From Propionibacteriaceae bacterium (GTDB taxonomy: Bacteria > Actinomycetota > Actinomycetes > Propionibacteriales > Propionibacteriaceae): a DNA stretch of 64,000 bases. A program made the position numbers and the translations under genes. Positions 53,048 to 61,989 of this stretch are shown here, one piece after another; the first letter of the stretch is position 1; every line of letters starts with the position of its first letter. Under the pieces are notes generated by a model. That model had not been told where the DNA came from. It saw only the letters and a program-made list of their open reading frames with translations, and made no database searches. The DNA is taken from the NCBI GenBank assembly GCA_025965155.1, contig JAOPXN010000090.1, forward strand, positions 32,137 to 96,136. Reading direction: 5' to 3'.

Positions 53048-53296
53048 GTGCTCATCATCGGTCTGACCTCCCGCGACAGGTTACTGCTGACCCTGGTCTT
53101 CGGCTGCGAGCGGTGCGGTCGGCAGGCGGCACACCAGCTGGTCAAGCGGGTGCGCAGGTTCACGGTTTTCTTCATTCCGCTGATCCCGATCAGCACCAGA
53201 TACCTCGACACCTGCACCGCCTGCGGCCGGGTCGTCGACGTCCCCCGCGAGGAGGCGGAGCGAGCACTCCGCAGCGGCGGACCCCTGAGGCCGTAA
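53048..53296 (+). CDS. Zinc-ribbon domain protein
   Basis: An 82-aa protein with two CxxC pairs (FGCERCGRQ and DTCTACGRV) about 40 residues apart, forming a zinc ribbon around a hydrophobic, basic middle (RRFTVFFIPLIPIS). This matches the small actinobacterial zinc-ribbon proteins of unknown function. It starts with GTG just after ackA, possibly co-transcribed, and lies 25 bp before the SDR gene. Confidence 0.75.
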   Translation: MLIIGLTSRDRLLLTLVFGCERCGRQAAHQLVKRVRRFTVFFIPLIPISTRYLDTCTACGRVVDVPREEAERALRSGGPLRP

Positions 53297-53321
53297 TCAT
53301 TCCCGCCGTAAGGTGGGCGCC

Positions 53322-54095
53322 ATGGCAACTGCTCTGGTCACCGGCGGCACCTCCGGCATCGGGGCGGCTTTCGCCCGCGCGCTGGCCCAGCGCGGTGACG
53401 ACCTCGTCCTGGTGGCCCGCGACACCGACCGGCTCGACGCGATGGCGGCGGAGCTCAAGGAGCGGCACCGCGTCGGCGTCGAGGTGCTCGCGGCCGACCT
53501 GTCAGACCGCCAGGACACCGAACGGGTGGCCCAGCGGCTGCGCAGCACCGACTCCCCGATCGACCTGCTGGTCAACAACGCGGGCTTCGGGGTCCACACC
53601 AAGCTGCTGGCCGAGGACACCACACCGCACGAACGCGCGTTCGACGTGATGTGCCGAGCGGTCCTGGTGCTCAGCGCCGCGGCGGGGCGAAGCATGCAGC
53701 AGCGTGGCCACGGCGCGATCATCAACGTCTCCAGCACCGCCGGCTACATCACCATGGGCAGCTACTCCGCCATCAAGGCCTGGGTGACGGCTTACACCGA
53801 GGGGCTGGCGGTAGAGCTCTCCGGCAGCGGCGTCACCGCCACCGTGCTGGCGCCGGGCTGGGTCCGGACCGAGTTCCACGAGCGGGCCGGAATCGGGGTG
53901 TCCAAGATCCCGGAGCCGCTGTGGCTGGACGCCGACGAACTGGTCGCGCACGCCCTCGCCGATGCCGCCGAGGGCAAGGTGATCTCCATTCCCTCAGCCC
54001 GCTACCGGGCGCTGATCTTCCTTGCTCGGCACGCCCCGAGATCGGTGATCCGCGCTGTCTCGGGGAAGATTTCCTCCAGCCGTCGGCACGAATGA
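53322..54095 (+). CDS. Short-chain dehydrogenase/reductase
   Basis: A 257-aa SDR with TGGTSGIGAAFARAL (cofactor loop), LVNNAGFGVHTKL, catalytic Ser in NVSSTAGY and Tyr-x3-Lys in SYSAIKAW. The C-terminal basic segment (RYRALIFLARHAPRSVIRAVSGKISSSRR) may touch membranes. The ATG at 53322 follows AAGGTGG. It precedes a PlsC-like gene and an alkyl-DHAP-synthase-like gene on the same strand, so it could be the 1-acyl/alkyl-DHAP reductase of that set (inference). Confidence 0.85.
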   Translation: MATALVTGGTSGIGAAFARALAQRGDDLVLVARDTDRLDAMAAELKERHRVGVEVLAADLSDRQDTERVAQRLRSTDSPIDLLVNNAGFGVHTKLLAEDTTPHERAFDVMCRAVLVLSAAAGRSMQQRGHGAIINVSSTAGYITMGSYSAIKAWVTAYTEGLAVELSGSGVTATVLAPGWVRTEFHERAGIGVSKIPEPLWLDADELVAHALADAAEGKVISIPSARYRALIFLARHAPRSVIRAVSGKISSSRRHE

Positions 54096-54135
54096 GGTGT
54101 CAAAGAAGCAACGCCGGTGGGCTTAAGGTGTGAAC

Positions 54136-54816
54136 GTGTCGAACCACAGCCGTTACACATCGCCGGTCCATGCGGGTGCCCGTTTCGTCGCTCAACGGCT
54201 GTTGCTGAAGCCCTTCGTGTGGTCGATCACCGACATCACGGTGTTGGGTCGGGAGAACTTGAAGCGGCTGTCGGGCCCGTTCGTGGTGGTGTCCAACCAC
54301 TCCAGCCACCTCGATGCCCCGCTGATCATCGGCGCGCTGCCGCGTAAGCTGTCCCGCTATGTCGCGGCCGGCGCGGCGGCCGACTACTTTTTCGACGTCT
54401 GGTGGCGCAAGGGACTGACCTCGCTGTTCTTCAACGCCTTCCCGGTGGACCGGACCGGCCTGCGCGGCAGGCGAGGGATGGCGACCGACCTGCTCGACGC
54501 CGGCGTACCGCTGCTGCTGTTTCCCGAGGGCACCCGCTCTCGGACCGGTGAGATGGGCCAGTTCAAGCCCGGTGCGGCTGCACTGTGCATCAGCCGGGAC
54601 GTGCCATGCGTGCCAATCGCCATCGTCGGTGCGAACGAGGCCATGCCACGCGGCAAGGTGCTGCCGCACAAGGGCCGACCGCAGATCTTCATCACCTTCG
54701 GCGAGCCGATGATTCCAGAAGACGGCGAGACGACGCTGCAGTTCTCCGACAGAATCTCTAAGGAGGTGCGGGGCCTGGTCGACTACACCATGGCCTATCG
54801 CGCCGACCATGCCTGA
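54136..54816 (+). CDS. PlsC-like 1-acylglycerol-3-phosphate acyltransferase family protein
   Basis: A 226-aa protein with the acyltransferase motif NHSSHLD (HxxxxD), PVDRTGLRG and FPEGTRSRTGEMGQFKPGAA. It transfers an acyl chain to a glycerol-phosphate-type acceptor at the membrane. The GTG at 54136 is preferred over the GTG at 54130 because TAAGG has 7-bp spacing. Lying between an SDR and an AGPS-like gene, it may use dihydroxyacetone phosphate or an alkyl-glycerol phosphate (inference). Confidence 0.88.
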   Translation: MSNHSRYTSPVHAGARFVAQRLLLKPFVWSITDITVLGRENLKRLSGPFVVVSNHSSHLDAPLIIGALPRKLSRYVAAGAAADYFFDVWWRKGLTSLFFNAFPVDRTGLRGRRGMATDLLDAGVPLLLFPEGTRSRTGEMGQFKPGAAALCISRDVPCVPIAIVGANEAMPRGKVLPHKGRPQIFITFGEPMIPEDGETTLQFSDRISKEVRGLVDYTMAYRADHA

Positions 54817-54853
54817 GCACGAACCGCGGCAGAGCAGCACAGAAAGAGGACCG

Positions 54854-56521
54854 ATGACAAACGTCAAGCACATGAAGTGGTGGGGCTGGGGAGTCGATGG
54901 AGTCAGCTTCCACCACGAGGACAAGCCCCACCTGGTGCCGTTCGTCAAGCGGGCCGTCGGCGTTGACCTGAACGCGACCCCGGATCCGCCGCTGTCCCTT
55001 GACGACCTGCCGGTTCCTGATCCGATGATCGGGCCCGACCTGCTCGCCGAGCTGACCAATGCGGTCGGCGCCGAGCACACCCGCAGCGACCGGCTGGACC
55101 GCATCGTGCACACCTACGGCAAGAGCATCCGCGACCTGTTGCGGCTGCGCGCCGGTGATATTCCCCGGGTTCCGGACGTGGTCGTCTACCCCGCCGATGA
55201 GGCGGAGGTGCAGGCAGTGGTGGACGCCGTGGTGGCCGCCGACGCCGTACTGATCCCCTTCGGTGGCGGCAGCAACATCGCCGGATCCCTCGAGGCCCCC
55301 GCGGACGAGAGCAGGCCGGTCGTCTCGATCGACCTGGGCCGGCTCAACAAGGTGCTGGCCATCGACGAGGGGTCGGGCCTGGCCCGGATCCAGGCCGGAG
55401 TTCTCGGCCCGGAGATGGAGGAGCAGCTGACCGCCAAGGGCTGGACCATGGGGCACTTCCCGGACAGCTTCACCCACAGCACGCTGGGCGGCTGGGTTGC
55501 GACCCGGTCCTCGGGCATGCAGTCGGACAAGTACGGCGACATCGCCGACATCACCCGTGGTGTGCGGGTCGTCCAGGCCGGGAAGGTGCTGGTTCTGCGG
55601 CCGCTGCCGAGCACGTCCACCGGTCCGAGCGTGCGGGAGATGATCCTGGGCAGCGAGGGCCGGCTCGGCGTCATCACCGAAGTCACCGTGCAGGTCCACC
55701 GCATCCCGGAGGAGCGGGTCGTTCTCGGCTACTTCTTCCCGAGCTGGGAAGCCGGTCTGGCCGCCATGCATGAGATCTCGGTCAGTGACGCGACCCCGTC
55801 GATTACCCGTGTCTCGGACGCTAACGAGACCGAGTTCTCCTTCTCCACCCGCAAGAAGAGCGCCGGAATCTCCTCGCTGGTCAGCAAGGGTCTGATGAAG
55901 GTGCTGGAACGCAAGGGCTGGGACCTCAGCAAGATCTGTCTGTCCTTCATCGGGTACGAGGGCGGCAAGGCCCACGTGGCCCGCAACAGGGCCATCGTGA
56001 AGGGGATCGTCAAGAGCCACGGCGGCATCGTCGTGGGCAAGGGGCCTGGCGCCCTGTACGACCAGAAGAAGTTCGACACCCCGTACATCCGGGACTACCT
56101 GCTGGACCGTGGCGCCGCCGCGGACGTGTCAGAGACCGCCGCACCCTGGTCGCAGCTGCAGCCGCTCTACACCAACACGATCGACGCGGTGAACCGCGCG
56201 TACGAGGAGATCGGGACCAAGGGGTGGGTGATGTGCCACCTCTCGCACTCCTACCACTCCGGCGCCTGCCTCTACTTCACCTTCGCCTTCCGGCATGACG
56301 GCAAGGACCCGCTGGCCCAGTACGAGGTGGTGAAGTCGGCCATCCAGCAGTCGTTCGTGGACAATGCGGGCACCTTGTCCCACCACCACGCGGTCGGCGT
56401 CGAGCACTCACGCTGGCTCGAGCAGGACATCTCGGCTCCGGGTGTGCACATGATCAGTGGCCTGCTCGGCTCGGTCGACCCGGGCGCGAACTTCAACCCC
56501 GGCAAGATCATCGCCAAGTAG
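54854..56521 (+). CDS. Alkyl-dihydroxyacetonephosphate synthase-like FAD enzyme
   Basis: A 555-aa vanillyl-alcohol-oxidase-fold flavoprotein. The FAD loop PFGGGSNIAGSLE lies at about residue 135, followed by FPDSFTHSTLGGWVATRSSGM, then SEGRLGVITEVTVQ, and a C-terminal HHHAVG at residues 510-515. The GWxATRxSGM block and triple-His motif are hallmarks of AGPS, which swaps the acyl chain of acyl-DHAP for a fatty alcohol to make ether lipids. The ATG at 54854 follows AAAGAGGA. Its last 14 bp overlap the convergent LysR gene. Confidence 0.85.
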   Translation: MTNVKHMKWWGWGVDGVSFHHEDKPHLVPFVKRAVGVDLNATPDPPLSLDDLPVPDPMIGPDLLAELTNAVGAEHTRSDRLDRIVHTYGKSIRDLLRLRAGDIPRVPDVVVYPADEAEVQAVVDAVVAADAVLIPFGGGSNIAGSLEAPADESRPVVSIDLGRLNKVLAIDEGSGLARIQAGVLGPEMEEQLTAKGWTMGHFPDSFTHSTLGGWVATRSSGMQSDKYGDIADITRGVRVVQAGKVLVLRPLPSTSTGPSVREMILGSEGRLGVITEVTVQVHRIPEERVVLGYFFPSWEAGLAAMHEISVSDATPSITRVSDANETEFSFSTRKKSAGISSLVSKGLMKVLERKGWDLSKICLSFIGYEGGKAHVARNRAIVKGIVKSHGGIVVGKGPGALYDQKKFDTPYIRDYLLDRGAAADVSETAAPWSQLQPLYTNTIDAVNRAYEEIGTKGWVMCHLSHSYHSGACLYFTFAFRHDGKDPLAQYEVVKSAIQQSFVDNAGTLSHHHAVGVEHSRWLEQDISAPGVHMISGLLGSVDPGANFNPGKIIAK

Positions 56522-57416
56522 ACCCGCTGGCCTCGGCGACGAGGGCGTCCAGCACGACCCTAACGGCTCGACGGGCCGCCCGGTCGGGTCGGAGCAACGC
56601 CTCGATCTGCCGGCCGGCCCGGATGTCGGTCAGCGGCACCAGGGCGAACGAGCCGGCCGCGTGCTCGGCGCTGGTGTGCCGTGGCAGCAGGGCCACCCCG
56701 TGCCCGCGTGCGACCAGCTTTTCGGTCAGAGGCAGGTGAGTAGTCCGTCGGACCACCCGGACCGGTGATCCCGCCCGGACCGCGATTGCGGTCAGCACCC
56801 GGTCGATCGGGAAGTCCTCCGGCGGTGCGATCCAGTTCTCCGAGATCACGTCCGCCGGCGACACGCTGGCGCGCTGTGCCAGCGGGTGGTCCAGCGGCAG
56901 CGCCACGTCCAGCGGCTCCCGGATCAGCGGTACGACGGTCAGGGCCGAACGGCGCGGCCCACGCCGGTCGTCGGACCGGTGCGCCACCACGATGTCGTGG
57001 TCGACGGTGAGCGCGGCGAAGTCGTCTTCGGAGACGTCCTGGTCCACGCTGTCCAGGGTCACCGCCGGGTACTGCGCGAGCCGGTCCAGCAGCCCCGGCA
57101 GCAGCAGCTCGGCGGCGGAGTTGAACAACGAGATCCGTACCGTGCCCCCCGCCTCGCCCAGGTAGTCCTGCCAGCTGGCTTCGGCTGCAGCGATGGCCGT
57201 CGCAATGCCGACCGAGGCCTCCGCCAGGGCGCGACCGGCGTCGGTGAGCCGCACCCCGCGGCCGACCCGTTCGATCAGCACCACCCCGGCCTCCCGCTGC
57301 AGCGCCTTCAGCTGCTGCGACACAGCGCTCGCGGTACGGCCGGTCGCGTACGCCACCTCGGTCACACTGCCGCGGTCGGCGAGCTCCCGGAGCAAGGCAA
57401 GGTGGGTCACCTCCAT
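56508..57416 (-). CDS. LysR-family transcriptional regulator
   Basis: A 302-aa protein: an N-terminal winged helix (LALLRELADRGSVTEVAYATGRTASAVSQQLKALQ) and a substrate-binding domain (from about residue 88, VRISLFNSAAELLLPGLLDRL). It is divergent from the EamA transporter gene with 72 bp between starts, the usual arrangement of a LysR regulator and its target. It overlaps the end of the AGPS-like gene by 14 bp. Confidence 0.92.
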   Translation of the reverse strand: MEVTHLALLRELADRGSVTEVAYATGRTASAVSQQLKALQREAGVVLIERVGRGVRLTDAGRALAEASVGIATAIAAAEASWQDYLGEAGGTVRISLFNSAAELLLPGLLDRLAQYPAVTLDSVDQDVSEDDFAALTVDHDIVVAHRSDDRRGPRRSALTVVPLIREPLDVALPLDHPLAQRASVSPADVISENWIAPPEDFPIDRVLTAIAVRAGSPVRVVRRTTHLPLTEKLVARGHGVALLPRHTSAEHAAGSFALVPLTDIRAGRQIEALLRPDRAARRAVRVVLDALVAEASGSTWR

Positions 57417-57430
57417 GTAGTGATCCTACA

Positions 57431-57446
57431 AAGACGCTTCAGTCTT
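57431..57446. promoter_or_regulatory. Possible LysR box AAGAC-N6-GTCTT
   Basis: Five-base inverted arms with a 6-bp centre lie in the divergent gap between lysR and eamA, 14 bp upstream of the LysR start codon. Confidence 0.4.
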
Positions 57447-57488
57447 ATGCGCTTGTGCTTCACGATCGGGTTTGGTCACCATGGGTGC

Positions 57489-58412
57489 ATGCCGCTCCGC
57501 GATCGACTCCTCGCCTGCTTCGTCGCAGTCTGCTGGGGCATCAACTTCCCAGCAACTGCCCTGGCGCTCGACCACTTCCCGCCGCTCTTCATGGTGGCGC
57601 TGCGCTTTGCGCTGGTCGCTGTGCCGACGGTGCTGCTGGTGCCGCGCCCGCAGGTCAGGCTGCGCTGGCTGTTCGGCGTCGGGCTGGGGATCGGGCTGCT
57701 GCAGTTCGCCTTCCTCTACCTCGGCATGGCGGCCGGGATGCCGAGCGGGCTTGCATCGCTGGTGCTCCAGGCCTCGGCACCGTTCACCGTGCTGATCGCC
57801 GGCTTCTGGCTGGGCGAGCGGCTGTCCCGTCGGCAACTCATCGGCATCGGTCTGGCGGTTCTCGGCCTGGCCGCCATCGCGGTCCACCGCGCCCAGGTCG
57901 CTGCGCTGCTGCCGGTGGCGCTGACTCTCTTCGGCGCCCTCGGCTGGGCCATCGGCAACGTCTGCAGCCGCAGAGCCGCTGCGCCTAACCCGCTACACCT
58001 GACGCTGTGGATGTCGGTAGTACCGCCGATCCCGATGCTGGCGCTGGCGGTGCTGGTCGAGGGACCGGGCCGGGTCTGGGCCTCTCTGGCCACCGCGGCG
58101 ACCCACGCCGCGCTGCCTTCGGTGCTCGGGCTGCTGTACATCGTGGTGGTTGCCACTGTTCTCGGGTACGGGCTGTGGAACACCCTGCTGTCCCGCCACC
58201 CGTCGAGCCAGGTGGCACCGTTCTCGATGCTGGTTCCGGTGGTTGGGGTGATCGCCTCCTGGCTCGCTTTCGGTGAGCTGATCGACCGGGTCGAACTGGT
58301 GGCTGGCCTTGCTGTCGTTGGTGGCGTGCTCTACGCGTCCATGCCTGGTCGGAGCCGCGCTCGTACCGAGGCCGAGCCGCTGCCCGCACCCACCGCGGCA
58401 GGGGTCGGTTAA
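57489..58412 (+). CDS. EamA-family (DMT) transporter
   Basis: A 307-aa membrane protein with ten hydrophobic spans in two EamA halves (CFVAVCWGINFPATALALDHFPP in the first; ALGWAIGNVCSRRAA and VVATVLGYGLWNTLLSRHPSSQVAPFSMLVPVVGVIASWLAFGE in the second). Such proteins export amino acids or metabolites. The ATG at 57489 is used; an in-frame ATG at 57447 would add a short segment overlapping the LysR box. No good Shine-Dalgarno is visible for either. Confidence 0.88.
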   Translation: MPLRDRLLACFVAVCWGINFPATALALDHFPPLFMVALRFALVAVPTVLLVPRPQVRLRWLFGVGLGIGLLQFAFLYLGMAAGMPSGLASLVLQASAPFTVLIAGFWLGERLSRRQLIGIGLAVLGLAAIAVHRAQVAALLPVALTLFGALGWAIGNVCSRRAAAPNPLHLTLWMSVVPPIPMLALAVLVEGPGRVWASLATAATHAALPSVLGLLYIVVVATVLGYGLWNTLLSRHPSSQVAPFSMLVPVVGVIASWLAFGELIDRVELVAGLAVVGGVLYASMPGRSRARTEAEPLPAPTAAGVG

Positions 58413-58447
58413 CAGCGGCGACATATTTCCGCGCTTGAATTGCAGGC

Positions 58448-59263
58448 GTGGATCTGAACACGGTGACGTCGGTGGTTTCGGCACGGACCCGGGCCGACCT
58501 GGCCGGGCTCAACGCCTCCACCGCGGTGCTGGCCGGCGGGTCCTGGCTGTTCTCCGAGCCTCAGGATCATCTCAGCGGGCTGATCGACATCACCACTCTC
58601 GGCTGGGAGCCGGTCACCGTCACCGAACACGGCCTCAGCATCGCCGCCACCTGCACACTGGCGGAGGTGGCCGCCACCGAGCAGCAGCCCGGCTGGCGGG
58701 CGCACCCGCTGTTCTTCCAGTGCTGCACCGCGCTCTTCGGCTCGTTCAAGGTCTGGAGCGTCGCGACGGTAGGCGGGAACATCTGCAGCTCACTCCCCGC
58801 CGGACCGATGACCGCGCTCGGCTGCGCGCTGGAGGCGGATGCCGTGATCTGGAAAGCCGACGGCACGGACCAGCGGCTGCCGGTCGCCGACTTCGTCACC
58901 GGCAACGCCACCAATGTGCTGGGCACCGGAGACGTACTGCGGTCAATCGAGATCGGCTGGCCGGCGCTGCAGTCCCAGACCGCCTACCGCAAGATCGCGC
59001 TGTCGCCGCTCGGACGTTCCGGCGCGGTGCTGGTCGGGCGGCTGGCGGCGGACGGCACCTTCGTACTGACGATCACCGCAGCCACCAGCCGGCCGGTCCA
59101 GCTCCGCTTCGGGGCGCTGCCGCGGCTGTCACAGCTCGACGCCGCAGTAGCTGAGGTCGACCAGTGGTTCACCGACGCCCACGGCGCCGCGGACTGGCGG
59201 CGCGCGGTGGGCCGAGTGCTGGCCGCAGAGATCGCGACCGAGCTGGCGGCGGGTGCGCGATGA
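58448..59263 (+). CDS. FAD-binding subunit of a molybdenum hydroxylase
   Basis: A 271-aa medium-subunit-like protein with LAGGSWLF and VATVGGNICSSLPAGPM for FAD binding, and a C-terminal CO-dehydrogenase-flavoprotein domain. It takes electrons from the 2Fe-2S domain of the partner and passes them to NAD+ or another acceptor. The stop overlaps the next gene's ATG by 4 nt (ATGA), so the subunits are made together. Confidence 0.9.
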   Translation: MDLNTVTSVVSARTRADLAGLNASTAVLAGGSWLFSEPQDHLSGLIDITTLGWEPVTVTEHGLSIAATCTLAEVAATEQQPGWRAHPLFFQCCTALFGSFKVWSVATVGGNICSSLPAGPMTALGCALEADAVIWKADGTDQRLPVADFVTGNATNVLGTGDVLRSIEIGWPALQSQTAYRKIALSPLGRSGAVLVGRLAADGTFVLTITAATSRPVQLRFGALPRLSQLDAAVAEVDQWFTDAHGAADWRRAVGRVLAAEIATELAAGAR

Positions 59264-61989
59264 CGTTTGTGATCAACGACGCGCAGCTCGAGGTCACTCC
59301 GCGCCCCGGACAGTGCCTGCGGACGCTGCTGCGGGAGACGGGCCACCTTGAGGTGAAGAAGGGCTGCGACGCCGGCGACTGCGGCGCCTGCACCGTGCTG
59401 ATCGACGGTTCGCCGGTGCACTCCTGCATCTACCCCGCCACCCGGGCCGACGGCCGGACCGTCACGACCGTCACCGGGCTGGGGACGGCCGAGCACCTGT
59501 GCCCGCTGCAGGAGAGCTTCGTGGCCGCCGGCGGGTTCCAGTGCGGCTTCTGCACCGCAGGCATGATCGTGACCGCTTCCGCCCTGACCGAAGCCGATCC
59601 AGCCGACCTGCCGCGGCTGCTCAAGAGCAACCTCTGCCGGTGCACCGGCTACCGGTCGATCGCCGATGCGATCGCCGGCGTACGCAACACCGACGAGCTA
59701 GCCGGGCCGGGTGTCGAACGGTCTGGTGTCGGGCGGTCAGGTGTCGGGCGGTCGGTCGGTGCACCGGCCGGGCGACGGGTCGTCAGCGGGCAGGAGCCGT
59801 ACACGCTGGACGTGGCCGTTCCCGGGCTGCTGCACCTGGTGGTTCTCGGCAGCCCGCATCCGCATGCGCGGATCGTCTCCATCGACACCGCGGCGGCACG
59901 CGCGTTGCCGGGCGTGGTAGCGGTGCTGACTGCACAGGATGCACCGGACACGCTGTTCTCCACCGCACGTCACGAGAGCCGGCTGGACGACCCGGACGAC
60001 ACCCGGATCCTGGACACAGTGGTCCGGTTTCGTGGTCAGCGGGTGGCCGCCGTCGTCGCCGAGTCGCTGGCCGTGGCCGAACACGCCCGCCGGGTGATCG
60101 AGGTGGAGTACGAGATCCTGCCGGCGGTGTTCGACCCCGAGACCGCCCGGTCACCCGGTGCGCCGAAGCTGCATGCCGACAAGGATGACGTGACCAGCCG
60201 AATCGCCGATCCCGACCGCAACGTCGCGGCCCTGCTCCACGGCGAGTACGGCGACATTGCAGCAGGGCTGGCCGAGGCCGACGTGGTGGTCAGCGGTCGA
60301 TGGCAGACCTCGCGCGTGGCCCACGCCCAACTCGAAACCCACGCCACTGTCGGCTGGTTGGACGACGACGGCCGGCTGGTGCTGCGGACCAGTTCGCAGG
60401 TGCCCTTCCTGGTCCGGGACGAGATAGCGCGGCTCTTCGAGCTGCTGCCCGACCAGGTCCGTGTCTTCACCGCGCGCGTCGGCGGCGGCTTCGGCGGCAA
60501 GCAGGAGATCCTGACGGAGGATCTGGTGGCGCTGGCGGTTCTGACCACTGGTCGTCCGGTGCAGTACGAGTTCACCCGTACCGACGAGTTCACCACCGCT
60601 CCGTGCCGGCACCCGTTCCGGGTCGACGTCACGCTCGGGGCCACGACCGACGGCATGCTGACCGCAATGCAGGTGGACGTGCTGACCGACACCGGCGCGT
60701 ACGGCAACCACGGACCGGGTGTGATGCACCACGGCTGCCACGAGTCGATCGCCGTGTATCGGGTGCCCAACAAGCGGGTCGACGCTGAGGCGGTCTACAC
60801 CAACAACCTGCCCAGCGGCGCCTTCCGGGGCTACGGCCTGGGCCAGGTGATCTTCGCCATCGAGTCGGCGATGGATGACCTGGCCGACCGACTCGGGGTG
60901 GATCCGTACCAGCTCCGCAGGCTCAACGTGATCCGACCCGGTGACCCGCTGGTAGTGATCCAGCCGGGCGGGGCCGACCTGATCTTCGGCTCCTACGGCC
61001 TGGACCAGTGTTTGGACCTGGCCGAGGCGGCGCTCCGCCGCGGCAACGGGGTGGAGCCGCCAAGTGGTCAGCAGTGGCGTACCGGAGAAGGGGTCGGGCT
61101 GGCCATGATCGCCACCATCCCGCCGCGCGGCCACTTCTCCGAGGCAGCGCTCGCGGTGGACGCCGACGGGAGGTACACAATCAGCGTCGGTACGGCGGAG
61201 TTCGGCAACGGCACGACCACCGTGCACACCCAGATCGTGGCCAGCGCAATGAACACTCAAGCCTGTCGGGTCAGCATCCAGCAGTCCGACACCGATGGCT
61301 CCGGCTACGACACCGGCGCCTTCGGCTCGGCGGGGATCGTGGTGGCCGGCAAGGCGCTCCTGACCGCGGCGTCCGCGCTGACCTCCGTGCTGCAGCAGCG
61401 CTGCGCCGTACGGTCCGGGCTCCCGGCCGGCCGTTGGGCCCCTTATCCGGACGGGATGCGCGCCGGGGACCGGTCGCTGTCCTTCGCCGAGCTGGTCGAT
61501 GCCGGCCAGCCGTTGCAGGCGACCGGCCGGCACGACGGCGACCCGCGGTCGCTGGCCTTCAACGTGCACGGCTTCCGGGTAGCGGTGAACACGGTCACCG
61601 GTGAGGTGCGGGTCCTCCAGTCCGTCCAGGCCGCCGATGCTGGGTACGTGATGAACCCGGAGCAGTGCCGCGGCCAGATCGAAGGCGGTGTTGCGCAGGC
61701 GATCGGCAGCTCGCTGTTCGAGGAGATGATCATGGATGGGCAGGGCCGGGTGACGACCTCGGTGCTGCGGAACTACCACATCCCTCAGCTCGCCGACCTG
61801 CCGACGACGGAGATCTACTTCGCCGAGACCCACGATGATCTCGGTCCGTTCGGCGCCAAGTCGATGAGCGAGTCACCGTACAACCCGGTGGCTCCCGCAC
61901 TGGCCAACGCGATCAAGAACGCAATCGGCATCCGGCCCTACGAGCTGCCGATGTCGCGCGACCGGATCTGGCGGCTACTCCGGCGGTGA
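59260..61989 (+). CDS. Fused 2Fe-2S and molybdopterin subunit of a xanthine-dehydrogenase-family hydroxylase
   Basis: The protein has 909 aa. Residues 1-150 are the two-cluster iron-sulfur subunit (KKGCDAGDCGACTVLIDG and GFCTAGM..NLCRCTGY). A repetitive Gly/Val/Arg/Ser linker follows (about 151-165). Residues 180-909 are the molybdopterin subunit with GGGFGGKQE, RGYGLGQ, GSAGIVVAGKA and an active-site Glu in KSMSESP, where the usual Gly before Glu is Ser. The family hydroxylates purines, aldehydes or N-heterocycles; the substrate here is not evident. No MoCo maturation gene is nearby. Confidence 0.9.
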   Translation: MTFVINDAQLEVTPRPGQCLRTLLRETGHLEVKKGCDAGDCGACTVLIDGSPVHSCIYPATRADGRTVTTVTGLGTAEHLCPLQESFVAAGGFQCGFCTAGMIVTASALTEADPADLPRLLKSNLCRCTGYRSIADAIAGVRNTDELAGPGVERSGVGRSGVGRSVGAPAGRRVVSGQEPYTLDVAVPGLLHLVVLGSPHPHARIVSIDTAAARALPGVVAVLTAQDAPDTLFSTARHESRLDDPDDTRILDTVVRFRGQRVAAVVAESLAVAEHARRVIEVEYEILPAVFDPETARSPGAPKLHADKDDVTSRIADPDRNVAALLHGEYGDIAAGLAEADVVVSGRWQTSRVAHAQLETHATVGWLDDDGRLVLRTSSQVPFLVRDEIARLFELLPDQVRVFTARVGGGFGGKQEILTEDLVALAVLTTGRPVQYEFTRTDEFTTAPCRHPFRVDVTLGATTDGMLTAMQVDVLTDTGAYGNHGPGVMHHGCHESIAVYRVPNKRVDAEAVYTNNLPSGAFRGYGLGQVIFAIESAMDDLADRLGVDPYQLRRLNVIRPGDPLVVIQPGGADLIFGSYGLDQCLDLAEAALRRGNGVEPPSGQQWRTGEGVGLAMIATIPPRGHFSEAALAVDADGRYTISVGTAEFGNGTTTVHTQIVASAMNTQACRVSIQQSDTDGSGYDTGAFGSAGIVVAGKALLTAASALTSVLQQRCAVRSGLPAGRWAPYPDGMRAGDRSLSFAELVDAGQPLQATGRHDGDPRSLAFNVHGFRVAVNTVTGEVRVLQSVQAADAGYVMNPEQCRGQIEGGVAQAIGSSLFEEMIMDGQGRVTTSVLRNYHIPQLADLPTTEIYFAETHDDLGPFGAKSMSESPYNPVAPALANAIKNAIGIRPYELPMSRDRIWRLLRR
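59710..59754 (+). repeat. In-frame 15-bp tandem repeat x3 in the linker
   Basis: Three units of GGTGTCGGGCGGTCA type (first unit with GAA in place of GGG) encode GVERS/GVGRS/GVGRS at the junction of the FeS and Mo domains. Confidence 0.8.

Noticed and set aside
60151..61833. Minus-strand ORF of 560 codons opposite the Mo-hydroxylase
   Set aside because: Antisense shadow of a clear molybdopterin subunit; no domain in its own frame.
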